Shown piece by piece: positions 24,568-32,238 of a stretch of DNA of 44,052 bases; the stretch's first letter is position 1, and every line of letters begins with the position of its first letter. Source of the DNA: RGIG3009 sp045653425 (lineage in GTDB: Bacteria; Bacillota; Clostridia; Oscillospirales; Acutalibacteraceae); assembly GCA_045653425.1 (NCBI GenBank), contig JAZOLU010000041.1:1-44052 (forward strand), written 5' to 3'. The notes under the pieces were generated by a model. It did no database searches and was not told the DNA's origin. It was given only the letters and a program-made list of their open reading frames with translations. Both the position numbers and the translations under genes were made by a program.

Positions 24568-24738
24568 TTATTTGCATTCAAACGACTGACAATCCGTGCA
24601 CTGAACGTCGGTGGGGTTGCTTTCGTGTGTACCCACGCGAATGCAGTCCAACGAGCAATAGTTACCCTCCGTGCAATGGTAGCGGCACTGGTCCACGGTG
24701 CACTGGATGGCTTTGTTCTCTTTCCAAGTGTTTTCCAT
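24568..24738 (-). CDS. DUF1540 cysteine-rich small protein
   Basis: A 56 aa protein with eight cysteines (13, 18, 22, 28, 32, 47, 50, 55) and the DUF1540 layout: an N-terminal AIQCTVDQCRYH, central CSLDCIRVGTHES, and a C-terminal CTDCQSFEC. The spacing suggests metal binding or disulfides. DUF1540 proteins are common in spore-forming Clostridia and their function is not established. GGGAGG lies 9 bases before the ATG. It is a one-gene unit between two hairpins. On the minus strand TATACTA just upstream of the left hairpin might be a -10, sigma-A or forespore type, but no firm -35 is seen. Confidence 0.85.
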   Translation of the reverse strand: MENTWKENKAIQCTVDQCRYHCTEGNYCSLDCIRVGTHESNPTDVQCTDCQSFECK

Positions 24739-24760
24739 ATCGGTATGCCTCCCTCAACTA

Positions 24761-24793
24761 AAAATGCGGCGGGTGCTTTCACCTGCCGCATTT
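24761..24793 (-). terminator. Terminator of lon-engB unit
   Basis: Minus strand: 13-bp stem AAATGCGGCAGGT / ACCCGCCGCATTT (one G-U pair), loop GAAAGC, followed by TTTTTAG. It ends transcription from engB and the 51 aa ORF before the DUF1540 gene. Confidence 0.8.
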
Positions 24794-24828
24794 AGTATAT
24801 CCCAATTTTGTGCAAAATACACCCGTTT

Positions 24829-24984
24829 TCAGCCCCACGGTGTCCAGTAATAACTATCATCCGTCAGCGGTGTGGGGTCATCTTCCGCCACAGTAGTAGG
24901 TATTGCCGACAGGCGTTCCGCCACGGTTAACAATAACACCGTCAATTCCGGAGTAGTGTATTCCCGCTTTTCTGCTTTGTTCAT
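24829..24984 (-). CDS. 51 aa peptide coupled to engB, YxxPxL motif
   Basis: A 51 aa ORF whose ATG overlaps the engB stop as ATGA, with GGAGG just upstream, so translation coupling is likely. The peptide has a charged start (MNKAEKREY), the segment YTTPELTVLLLTVAERL, an acidic middle (AEDDPTPLTDD) and an aromatic end SYYWTPWG. It has no signal peptide or membrane helix. I do not recognise a family. The YTTPEL segment fits YxxPxL, the motif bound by PqqD-like recognition elements in lasso-peptide leaders, and a PqqD/kinase-like/peptidase/ABC cassette lies at 1267-4568. A RiPP precursor is therefore conceivable, but it could equally be a small accessory protein of unknown role. Start and stop are clear; function is not. 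Confidence 0.6.
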   Translation of the reverse strand: MNKAEKREYTTPELTVLLLTVAERLSAIPTTVAEDDPTPLTDDSYYWTPWG

Positions 24985-25583
24985 TCGGCATCCTCCTCTC
25001 TCCATTCAGTAACTTCGCGTAAAATGTTTCGCAATTCTTCCACACCCTCGCCGGTTGTGGCAGAAAACGGAAAATACTGCAACCCCTCGTACGCGGCAAA
25101 TTCCTCAGCAAAAGCCGCCAACCGTTCACGACGCTGGGTTACATTCAGCTTGTCCGCCTTGGTAAGCACCACCACAAACGGCAACTCGCTTTCCGCTAAA
25201 TACTGCAACATCTGCCGGTCATCCGCCGTTGGCGGGTGGCGCATATCCACCAGTTGCAATACCAACCGCAGGTCGCGTTCATCGTCAAAGTACTGTCCAA
25301 TGGTGCGGGAAAAGCGTTGTTTTTCCGTGTGGGAGAGCTTGGCATACCCGTACCCGGGCAAATCCACTAACCGCAACGTGTCCAACCGATAAAAGTTTAC
25401 CGTAATGGTTTTTCCCGGGGTGGCACTGGTGCGCGCCAATGCCTTGCGGTTAAGCACCTTGTTAATCAGCGAGGACTTTCCCACGTTGGAACGACCCGAA
25501 ACCGCAACCTCCGGCAATACGCACGGCGGCAACTGGCTTCCCAACCCCACCGACAATTCAAACTGTGCCGATTCAATTTTCAA
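24981..25583 (-). CDS. engB: Ribosome biogenesis GTPase EngB (YsxC/YihA)
   Basis: A 200 aa TRAFAC GTPase needed for 50S subunit assembly. G motifs: G1 GRSNVGKSS, G2 region ARTSATPGKT, G3 DLPGYGYAK, G4 TKAD, G5 FSATTGEG. The start is set at TTG 25583 (MKIESAQFELSVG), because AAGGAGG lies 11 bases upstream and the length then equals the family norm. An ATG at 25628 would begin inside the lon coding region. It sits 19 bases after lon, the usual lon-engB order of Firmicutes. Confidence 0.94.
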   Translation of the reverse strand: MKIESAQFELSVGLGSQLPPCVLPEVAVSGRSNVGKSSLINKVLNRKALARTSATPGKTITVNFYRLDTLRLVDLPGYGYAKLSHTEKQRFSRTIGQYFDDERDLRLVLQLVDMRHPPTADDRQMLQYLAESELPFVVVLTKADKLNVTQRRERLAAFAEEFAAYEGLQYFPFSATTGEGVEELRNILREVTEWREEDAE

Positions 25584-25602
25584 ACCTGCCGCCACCTCCT
25601 TG

Positions 25603-27939
25603 TCATTGTACCGCCAACGCGGTTTCAATCACCGTATCCATTGTTTGCGCCGTTACGAATCGTAAATTGGTTTTCACCGCTTCGTCCAATTCGGCCAAAT
25701 CCGGTTCGTTCGCCTGCGGAATAACCACCGTGGTAAAGTGATGACGGTACGCCGCCATGGTTTTTTCCTTTAACCCGCCAATGGGTAACACACGCCCACG
25801 CAAAGAGATTTCGCCGGTCATGGCCACATCGTGCCGCACCGGTGTTCCGGTAAGCGCCGATACCATAGCCGTCGCCATAGTAACACCGGCCGAGGGCCCG
25901 TCCTTCGGCACCGCGCCCTCCGGTACGTGAATGTGAATGTCTTTGGTTTTGTAAAAATCGGCGGCAATGTTCCAGTGGTCAGCACGCGAGCGCACATAAC
26001 TGAGCGCGGCACGAGCCGATTCCTTCATCACATCGCCCAGCGAGCCGGTCAGTTCCACCTTTCCGGTTCCTTCCATCACCGCCACTTCAATAGGCATAGT
26101 TTCGCCGCCCACGGCTGTCCACGCCAATCCGTTTACCACACCAACCTCATCGCGGGTGGCGGTCACATCTTCCTTAAAACGGCGCGGCCCTAAGTAGGTT
26201 TCCAGCATTTCTGAACGGATATACAGTGCCTTTGCCTCACCCGACACAATCTTTTGCGCACTTTTGCGGCACAAGGTTGCCAACGCACGTTCCAAACTAC
26301 GCACACCGCCTTCGCGGGTGTACCCGTCAATAATCAACCGAATCGCATCGTCGGTAATGCGCAGTTGCCGTCCATTCAACCCGTTACGCTTCAACTGCTT
26401 TTTCACCAAATGACGGCGGGCAATATGGAATTTTTCCTCCGCCGTGTAACTGGAAAGCGTAATCACATCCATACGGTCATAAAGCGGTGCGGGAATATCC
26501 TCCGCATTGTTGGCGGTGGTAATAAACAACACCTGCGACAAATCGTAAGGCAGTTCCAAATAATGGTCGCGGAAAGACACGTTTTGCTCGGTATCCAGCA
26601 CCTCTAACAAAGCAGACGAGGGGTCGCCATTGTGACTCGATGCCAGTTTATCAATTTCGTCCAACAATACCAAGGGGTTGGAGGTTTTGGCTTGGATGAG
26701 TGCTTCCGCAATGCGCCCCGGTTTTGAGCCAATGTATGTACGGCGATGACCGCGGATTTCCGATTCGTCACGTACACCGCCCAGCGACACCCGCACATAC
26801 GCACGGCCAAGCGCCTCGGCAATGGACTTGGCAATGGAGGTCTTACCCACGCCCGGCGGGCCCACCAAGCAAATCACCTGACCTTTGGTTCCACCGGTCA
26901 AGCAACGCACCGCCAGCAATTCCAAAATGCGCTCTTTCACTGTTTTCAAACCGTAATGGTCGCGGTCCAGCACACGGCGCGCCGCATCCAAATCCAACCG
27001 TTCCTTAGTCAAAACACCCCACGGCAAACTAAGGCACGTATCCAAATACAACCGCACCACGGTGGCTTCGTGCGAACCAAACGGCATTTTTGCCAGTTTA
27101 TCGCATTCCTTTAATAATTTTTTCTCCACGTCTTCCGGCAAACGGCGTTCACGCACCTGCCGACGCAGTTCTTCCGCTTCACCCAGCGGGTCATCCTCCT
27201 CGCCCAGTTCAGAGGCAATCGCTTTCATTTGTTCGTGCAGGTAATAATCACGCTGGTTTTTGTCCATCGCGGTCTGCACTCGTTTTTCAATCCCGTGCTC
27301 CAACTGCAAAATATCAATTTCCGACGCCAATAGTTTGAGCAACGTTTGTAATCGTTTTTCGGCAGTCAAAGCATCCAGTATCGGTTGCTTTTCCTCCGCA
27401 GGCGCGGGCAGACAATCGGTAATCAAATCCGCCAACAACACCGCACTTTTTGTGCCGGTTATGCGGCGGCAGGTATCCTCGCCAATTTCGCCGGACAAAG
27501 AGGCATACTGTTCAAAATACGTGCAACACTGCCGCCGATACGCCGCTTCCGACGCAACATCACTCAGCGGACGAGTCAAGCACTCCTTAACCTCCACCAT
27601 ACACACCGGCTCGCTCTGCACCACGGTGCGAATACGTGCACGATACTGCGCCTCCACCAAAACGCGCATGGTGTTGGAGGGCATACGCAAAACTTGGCGT
27701 ACACGGGCTACCACGCCCGTTTTACACAAAGCATCCACGGCGGGGTCTTCCTCATTGATGTCCTTTTGCATTACCAAAAACAAACACTGGTCGGTGGACA
27801 TACATTCTTGAAGTGCCGCTACGGATTTTTCGCGCCCCACATCCAGCGTTACCGTGGTTTGCGGAAACACCACCAACCCGCGCAATGCCAGCAACGGCAA
27901 GGTAGATACACGGGCCAGCCGTTTTTGTATAGAACTCAT
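25603..27939 (-). CDS. lon: ATP-dependent protease Lon (LonA)
   Basis: A 778 aa LonA: N-terminal substrate domain (LPLLALRGLVVFPQTTVTLDVGREKS), coiled middle with RDYYLHEQMKAIASELGE, AAA domain with Walker A GPPGVGKTSIAKS and LVLLDEIDKL, then the protease domain with the catalytic Ser in PKDGPSAGVTMA and Lys in GLKEKTMAAYRH. It degrades misfolded and regulatory proteins. ATG 27939 has AGGAG 11 bases upstream. An ATG 26 codons earlier would lie in the leader hairpin region. A small hairpin (27962-27978) precedes the gene in its leader. Confidence 0.96.
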   Translation of the reverse strand: MSSIQKRLARVSTLPLLALRGLVVFPQTTVTLDVGREKSVAALQECMSTDQCLFLVMQKDINEEDPAVDALCKTGVVARVRQVLRMPSNTMRVLVEAQYRARIRTVVQSEPVCMVEVKECLTRPLSDVASEAAYRRQCCTYFEQYASLSGEIGEDTCRRITGTKSAVLLADLITDCLPAPAEEKQPILDALTAEKRLQTLLKLLASEIDILQLEHGIEKRVQTAMDKNQRDYYLHEQMKAIASELGEEDDPLGEAEELRRQVRERRLPEDVEKKLLKECDKLAKMPFGSHEATVVRLYLDTCLSLPWGVLTKERLDLDAARRVLDRDHYGLKTVKERILELLAVRCLTGGTKGQVICLVGPPGVGKTSIAKSIAEALGRAYVRVSLGGVRDESEIRGHRRTYIGSKPGRIAEALIQAKTSNPLVLLDEIDKLASSHNGDPSSALLEVLDTEQNVSFRDHYLELPYDLSQVLFITTANNAEDIPAPLYDRMDVITLSSYTAEEKFHIARRHLVKKQLKRNGLNGRQLRITDDAIRLIIDGYTREGGVRSLERALATLCRKSAQKIVSGEAKALYIRSEMLETYLGPRRFKEDVTATRDEVGVVNGLAWTAVGGETMPIEVAVMEGTGKVELTGSLGDVMKESARAALSYVRSRADHWNIAADFYKTKDIHIHVPEGAVPKDGPSAGVTMATAMVSALTGTPVRHDVAMTGEISLRGRVLPIGGLKEKTMAAYRHHFTTVVIPQANEPDLAELDEAVKTNLRFVTAQTMDTVIETALAVQ

Positions 27940-28000
27940 GGTTATTGTCACTCCTGCGTTAAGCGGCACGTAGCCGCTATGACCAAAAAATGTACAAAAA

Positions 28001-28037
28001 GTCAGCAACCGGCGCATACTTGCAGTCGACTGCTGAC
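28001..28037 (-). terminator. Probable terminator of clpX
   Basis: Minus strand: GTCAGCA / TGCTGAC stem followed by TTTTTGT. A nested GCAGTCGACTGC palindrome gives alternative pairing. The stem is only 7 bp, so termination may be partial and lon may also be reached by read-through. Confidence 0.5.
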
Positions 28038-28051
28038 CAGTATTTCGGTAA

Positions 28052-29353
28052 TTACGCCGTCACCTTACGGCGGGGAGCTTTCTTCCCCGGCGTTTTAATG
28101 CGGGTGGGCTTTTTCTCCGGATTTTTAATCAATTCGGGTTGTGCACCGTCTTCCACACATGCGCGGGTGATGATGACTTTCTCCACCGTGTAGTCGGTGG
28201 GTAATTCAAACATCAAATTGGTCAGCAGTTCCTCCATCACCGACCGCAAGCCACGGGCGCCGGTGTTGCGTTTCAACGTTTTTTCCGCTACGGCGGCCAA
28301 CGCTTCCGGCTCAAACACCAGTTCCACACCGTCCATACCCAGCAAGCTAGCGTACTGTTTAAGCAGCGCGTTGCGCGGACGGCTCAATATGGCAATCAAC
28401 GCTTCGGTATCCAGCGGTTGCAGTGCCGTAATCACCGGCATACGACCAACCAATTCGGGAATTAACCCAAATTTAATCAAATCCTGCGGTACCACTTGGC
28501 GGTACATTTCACCCTGATTCAGTTCTTTTTTAGATTTCACTTCGTTGCCAAAACCCATAGCACCCGAGGCAACCCGCTTTTCCACAATTTTTTCAATTCC
28601 GTCAAACGCGCCGCCCAAAATGAACAAAATGTTGCTGGTATCAATTTGAATGAACTCCTGCTGCGGATGCTTGCGCCCGCCTCCGGGAGGTACGTTGGAA
28701 ATCGTGCCTTCCAAAATTTTAAGCAACGCTTGCTGAACGCCTTCGCCGCTCACGTCACGGGTAATCGAAGGATTTTCACTGCGCCGCGCGACCTTGTCAA
28801 TTTCGTCCACGTAAATAATGCCGCGTTGGGCGCGCTCCACGTTCCCCTCTGCCGCCTGAATTAAGCGCAACAGAATGTTTTCCACATCTTCGCCCACATA
28901 ACCCGCTTCGGTCAACGTGGTGGCATCCGCAATGGCAAACGGCACGTTCAGTGTTTTGGCCAGTGTTTGTGCCAACGCCGTTTTACCCACACCGGTGGGA
29001 CCCAGCAACAACACATTGCTCTTGCCGATTTCCACATCATTGTCTTTGCGCATAAAAATGCGCTTGTAGTGGTTGTACACCGCTACCGACAGGGCAATTT
29101 TCGCCTCGTCCTGCCCAATTACATATTCATCCAGCGATTGCTTAATTTCCTTGGGCGTGGGCAACGTAAACGAGCTTTCCGCATCCAGCGACCGTTTAGC
29201 AAAGTGCGAACCATCCTCCAAAATCTCGGTGCACAGTTCAATACACTCATTGCAAATATATACGCCGGGGCCGGCAATCAAGCGGTATACTTCATCCTGC
29301 GCCTTACCGCAGAATGAGCAACAAATGGAACGGTTATCGTCGTTCTTCGGCAT
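28052..29353 (-). CDS. clpX: ClpX ATPase subunit of Clp protease
   Basis: A 433 aa AAA+ unfoldase. The zinc finger (CCSFCGKAQDEVYRLIAGPG, then ICNECIELC) is at the N-terminus, followed by Walker A GPTGVGKTALAQTLA, Walker B IIYVDEIDK, the pore loop ATTLTEAGYVGEDV (GYVG), GGGRKHPQQEFIQIDT and the ClpP-docking IGF-like loop (GAMGFGNE). It ends in a basic tail rich in Lys and Arg, longer than in many relatives. It follows clpP by 27 bases in the tig-clpP-clpX order. Confidence 0.97.
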   Translation of the reverse strand: MPKNDDNRSICCSFCGKAQDEVYRLIAGPGVYICNECIELCTEILEDGSHFAKRSLDAESSFTLPTPKEIKQSLDEYVIGQDEAKIALSVAVYNHYKRIFMRKDNDVEIGKSNVLLLGPTGVGKTALAQTLAKTLNVPFAIADATTLTEAGYVGEDVENILLRLIQAAEGNVERAQRGIIYVDEIDKVARRSENPSITRDVSGEGVQQALLKILEGTISNVPPGGGRKHPQQEFIQIDTSNILFILGGAFDGIEKIVEKRVASGAMGFGNEVKSKKELNQGEMYRQVVPQDLIKFGLIPELVGRMPVITALQPLDTEALIAILSRPRNALLKQYASLLGMDGVELVFEPEALAAVAEKTLKRNTGARGLRSVMEELLTNLMFELPTDYTVEKVIITRACVEDGAQPELIKNPEKKPTRIKTPGKKAPRRKVTA

Positions 29354-29380
29354 ATAAACAAGTCCTGTCCTTTCCCTCGG

Positions 29381-29968
29381 TTATGCGCGCTTTTCAATCA
29401 CTTTGTCAATCAACCCGTATTTTACGGCATCTTCCGCGGTCATCCAGTTATCGCGGTCGGTATCCTTTTCAATCACTTTAAGCGGTTGACCGGTCATTTG
29501 CGATAGCAACGTATTCATCCGGTTGCGGATAAACAAAATATGCTCCGCTTGGATTTTAATGTCGCTGGCCTGGCCCTTGGCACCGCCAAGCGGCTGATGA
29601 ATCATAATCTCGCTGTTGGGCAACGCCAAACGTTTGCCTTTGGCACCCGCCGCCAGCAAAAAGGAACCCATACTCGCCGCCATACCAATGCAAATGGTGG
29701 ATACGTCGCACTTAATAAACTGCATGGTATCGTAAATTGCCATACCGGCAGAAATGGAACCACCGGGTGAGTTGATATATAAATGAATGTCCTTATCGGG
29801 GTCTTGCCCCTCCAAATACAACAACTGTGCTACCACCAACGAGGCCGTCGCATCGTTCACCTCATCCGACAGCATAATGATGCGGTCGTTCAACAGACGC
29901 GAAAAAATATCGTAACTGCGCTCGCCGCGGCTGGTTTGCTCTACCACGTAAGGTACCAAACTGCTCAT
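29381..29968 (-). CDS. clpP: ATP-dependent Clp protease proteolytic subunit
   Basis: A 195 aa serine peptidase forming a 14-mer with ClpX. Catalytic residues: Ser99 in GMAASMGSF, His124 in IMIHQPLGG, and Asp near 173 in DTDRDNWMT. The handle and axial residues (YINSPGGSISAG) are intact. The third-codon ATG (29968, MSSLVPYVVEQ) is preferred: the AAAGGG site sits 9 bases before it, whereas the ATG at 29977 is next to that site. Confidence 0.96.
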   Translation of the reverse strand: MSSLVPYVVEQTSRGERSYDIFSRLLNDRIIMLSDEVNDATASLVVAQLLYLEGQDPDKDIHLYINSPGGSISAGMAIYDTMQFIKCDVSTICIGMAASMGSFLLAAGAKGKRLALPNSEIMIHQPLGGAKGQASDIKIQAEHILFIRNRMNTLLSQMTGQPLKVIEKDTDRDNWMTAEDAVKYGLIDKVIEKRA

Positions 29969-30022
29969 CACATTCATCCCTTTCCTCGATAATGGTATTC
30001 ATCCGTTTTCCAAGATATACAC

Positions 30023-30053
30023 GTGTTCGGCGCTGTATAACACCGCCGAACAC
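30023..30053. other. Hairpin between tig and clpP
   Basis: A perfect 10-bp inverted repeat GTGTTCGGCG / CGCCGAACAC with an 11-base loop in the tig-clpP gap. No T tract follows on the minus strand, so it is more likely a processing or stability structure than a terminator. A possible -10 TATACT for clpP lies just upstream at 30064-30069 without a good -35. Confidence 0.5.
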
Positions 30054-30086
30054 CTACCGCATTAGTATAGCGCGGTTGTATGCACT

Positions 30087-31403
30087 TTAATCCTCTTTTT
30101 CCTTCTTGGTTGCCTTGGCTTTGGTGGGCGCAACCGCGTTGGCTTTTATCACGTCCATCGCTTTTGCCACCGCCAAGTCACCACGCAGACTGGATTCGGG
30201 AATTAACGACTTAATCTTCTCAAGTTCCATAGAATACTGGTCGGCATATTTTTGGAACTCGGCTTCCACTTCCTCGTCGGTGGGTTGCAGATTTTCCAGC
30301 GCAGCCACCTTCTCCAATGCCAAGCGGATTTTCACGGAACGCACCGCCTGCTCACGGAACCCGTTGCGGAAGTTTTCCATATCCATACCGGTATATTGCA
30401 TATAGGTATCCAGATTCAGCCCTTGCATCTGCAACTGGTAGCCGAAATCCTGCACACTTTCGTTAATGCGGTTTTCGTACATTGCTTCCGGAATCTCGCC
30501 CTGCACGTTTTCGCACAGTTGTTCCAGCAACTCGGTTTCATAGGCCTCTTCGGCGGCCTTTTCCTTCTGTGCCTTCAACTTCGCCTTGGTATCGGCTTTC
30601 AGTTCGTCCAACGTATCAAACTCACTGCAATCCTTGGCAAAATCGTCGTTCAGTTCCGGCAATTCCTTATATTTCACTTCGTGCAATACGCACTTAAACA
30701 CCGCCGGTTTGCCCGCCAGTTCCTTGGCGTGATATTCTTCGGGGAAGGTCACATTAACGTCAAACGCCTCTTCCGGCTTTTTGCCCACAATCTGGTCCTC
30801 AAAGCCCGGAATGAACTGACCGGAACCCAACACCAACGAGAAGTTTTCCGCTTTGCCGCCGTCAAACGCCACGCCGTCTACGTAACCGTCAAAATCAAAC
30901 ACAACGGTGTCACCCTCTGCGGCGGCACGGTCTTCCACCGTTACCAGGCGGGAGTTGCGCTCTTGCAATTTTGCCAGTTCGGCTTTAATTTCGTCTTCTT
31001 TAACGCTCACGGCCTTTTTCTTGGCTTTCAGTCCTTTGTACTCGGTTACTTCAATTTCGGGTTTTACCGTAATAACCGCCTTAAACACCAGGCCCTCTTT
31101 GCCCACCGAAACCACGTCAAGGTCCATTTTATCTTCCACGTACTCGTAGCCGGATTCGCGAATTGCTTCGTCCAGTGCCGCGGGATACAAATCGTTCACC
31201 GCGTCTTCATAAAACACGCCGGTGCCGTAAATCTTCTCCACAATAGCGCGGGGGGCTTTGCCCTTGCGGAAACCGGGAACGTTAATTTTGCCAACGTTTT
31301 TACGATACGCCGCCGATACCGCCGCTTCAAACGCCTCTGCGCCGACCTCGACCTCCAACTCCACACGGTTGGTGTCTACTTTGGTTGCTTGCTTTAATGC
31401 CAT
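30087..31403 (-). CDS. tig: Trigger factor
   Basis: A 438 aa ribosome-bound chaperone. The N-terminal ribosome-binding domain carries NVPGFRKGKAPRAIVEKIYG (the GFRxGxxP signature), the middle FKBP-type prolyl isomerase domain spans about 150-240 (GDTVVFDFDGYVDGVAF, VLGSGQFIPGFEDQIVG), and the C-terminal helical arms follow. It ends in a Lys/Glu-rich tail. GTAGGAGG lies before the ATG. Promoter at 31466-31494; clpP and clpX follow. Confidence 0.96.
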   Translation of the reverse strand: MALKQATKVDTNRVELEVEVGAEAFEAAVSAAYRKNVGKINVPGFRKGKAPRAIVEKIYGTGVFYEDAVNDLYPAALDEAIRESGYEYVEDKMDLDVVSVGKEGLVFKAVITVKPEIEVTEYKGLKAKKKAVSVKEDEIKAELAKLQERNSRLVTVEDRAAAEGDTVVFDFDGYVDGVAFDGGKAENFSLVLGSGQFIPGFEDQIVGKKPEEAFDVNVTFPEEYHAKELAGKPAVFKCVLHEVKYKELPELNDDFAKDCSEFDTLDELKADTKAKLKAQKEKAAEEAYETELLEQLCENVQGEIPEAMYENRINESVQDFGYQLQMQGLNLDTYMQYTGMDMENFRNGFREQAVRSVKIRLALEKVAALENLQPTDEEVEAEFQKYADQYSMELEKIKSLIPESSLRGDLAVAKAMDVIKANAVAPTKAKATKKEKED

Positions 31404-31465
31404 GTTGATTGCCTCCTACGATTTATAAATCCTAAAATACACAGAATGTATTATAAATACAAGTT

Positions 31466-31494
31466 ATTGTACCATATCTTGCAAAAAATTTCCA
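31466..31494 (-). promoter_or_regulatory. Promoter of tig-clpP-clpX
   Basis: Minus strand: -35 TGGAAA (31489-31494), 17-base spacer, -10 TACAAT (31466-31471). A TGTAT-TATAA-ATACA palindrome lies just downstream at 31448-31462 and may be regulatory. No CtsR-type heptad repeat was seen. Confidence 0.6.
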
Positions 31495-31530
31495 CTATAT
31501 TTTCACTTTTTTCGCGAAAAACAGATATTT

Positions 31531-32223
31531 TTATCCCGGAATATGCAACGGACAGAAAGAAAGTGCATCACAAGAGGTAAGCGTAAAGCGAATACCATCC
31601 CATTCGCCTTGAAACGCCTGGCGAATCCCCGCCCCGTGCACGTGCCCGTAGTAACAACGGCGCACCGGCGTATCCCGCAACACCGCCAACAACTCCTCGC
31701 ACGCGCGCCCGTCAAACAACGGCGGATAGTGCAAAAACACCACCGGCTCCAAGCCGGTACGAAGAGCGGCATCCAACGACGTTTTTAACCGCGCCGCCTC
31801 ACGTGCCATAATTTTGGCGTTATCCGGCTCGCTTTCATCATAAAACCAACCGCGCGTGCCGCACACGGCAAAACGGTCGTCCACCGCCACCGCATCGTTA
31901 TGCACAATGGTAAGCGAGTCCAACCCGTTTTGCGCCAAAAACGTATCCATTTTGCGGCGGGTACACCACCAGTAATCGTGATTGCCCTTAAACAGCAATT
32001 TACGACCGGGTAAAGCGTGCAAAAACGAAAAATCCGCCAGCGTATCCTCCAACGCCATAGCCCACGACACGTCCCCCGCAATAACCACCGTATCCTCGGG
32101 GCTCACCAACGCACGCCATTTGGTTTCCAAACGGGAAACATAGTCATCCCAGCCGCGGAACACCGTCATCGATTTATCCGCGTTGAGCGACAAGTGCGTA
32201 TCGGATAAGACGAACAGTGCCAC
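31531..32223 (-). CDS. Metallophosphoesterase
   Basis: A 230 aa calcineurin-like phosphoesterase. The dinuclear metal site shows as LSDTHLS, VIAGDVSWA, FKGNHDYWW, FLHYPP and YYGHVHG, in family order. The substrate cannot be deduced. Relatives of this size in Clostridia are annotated only as metallophosphoesterase. The GTG start at 32223 has GAGGTGA about 4-6 bases upstream. It lies 15 bases downstream of thrC and ends the long rplS-to-here run; the A+T-rich stretch after its stop leads into the tig promoter. Confidence 0.85.
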   Translation of the reverse strand: MALFVLSDTHLSLNADKSMTVFRGWDDYVSRLETKWRALVSPEDTVVIAGDVSWAMALEDTLADFSFLHALPGRKLLFKGNHDYWWCTRRKMDTFLAQNGLDSLTIVHNDAVAVDDRFAVCGTRGWFYDESEPDNAKIMAREAARLKTSLDAALRTGLEPVVFLHYPPLFDGRACEELLAVLRDTPVRRCYYGHVHGAGIRQAFQGEWDGIRFTLTSCDALSFCPLHIPG

Positions 32224-32238
32224 ACAGTCACCTCATTT

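Noticed and set aside
24510..24791. 93-codon minus-strand frame over the DUF1540 region
   Set aside because: It runs through both terminator hairpins; the 56 aa DUF1540 frame has the ribosome site and conserved cysteines.
30252..31397. Long open frame on the plus strand opposite tig (about 380 codons)
   Set aside because: It mirrors the tig coding sequence, has a biased Phe/His/Gln composition typical of antisense frames, and lacks a ribosome site.
31440..31470. CtsR or HrcA (CIRCE) operator before tig-clpP
   Set aside because: Only a short TGTAT/ATACA palindrome is present, without the CtsR heptad repeat or the 9-9-9 CIRCE inverted repeat.
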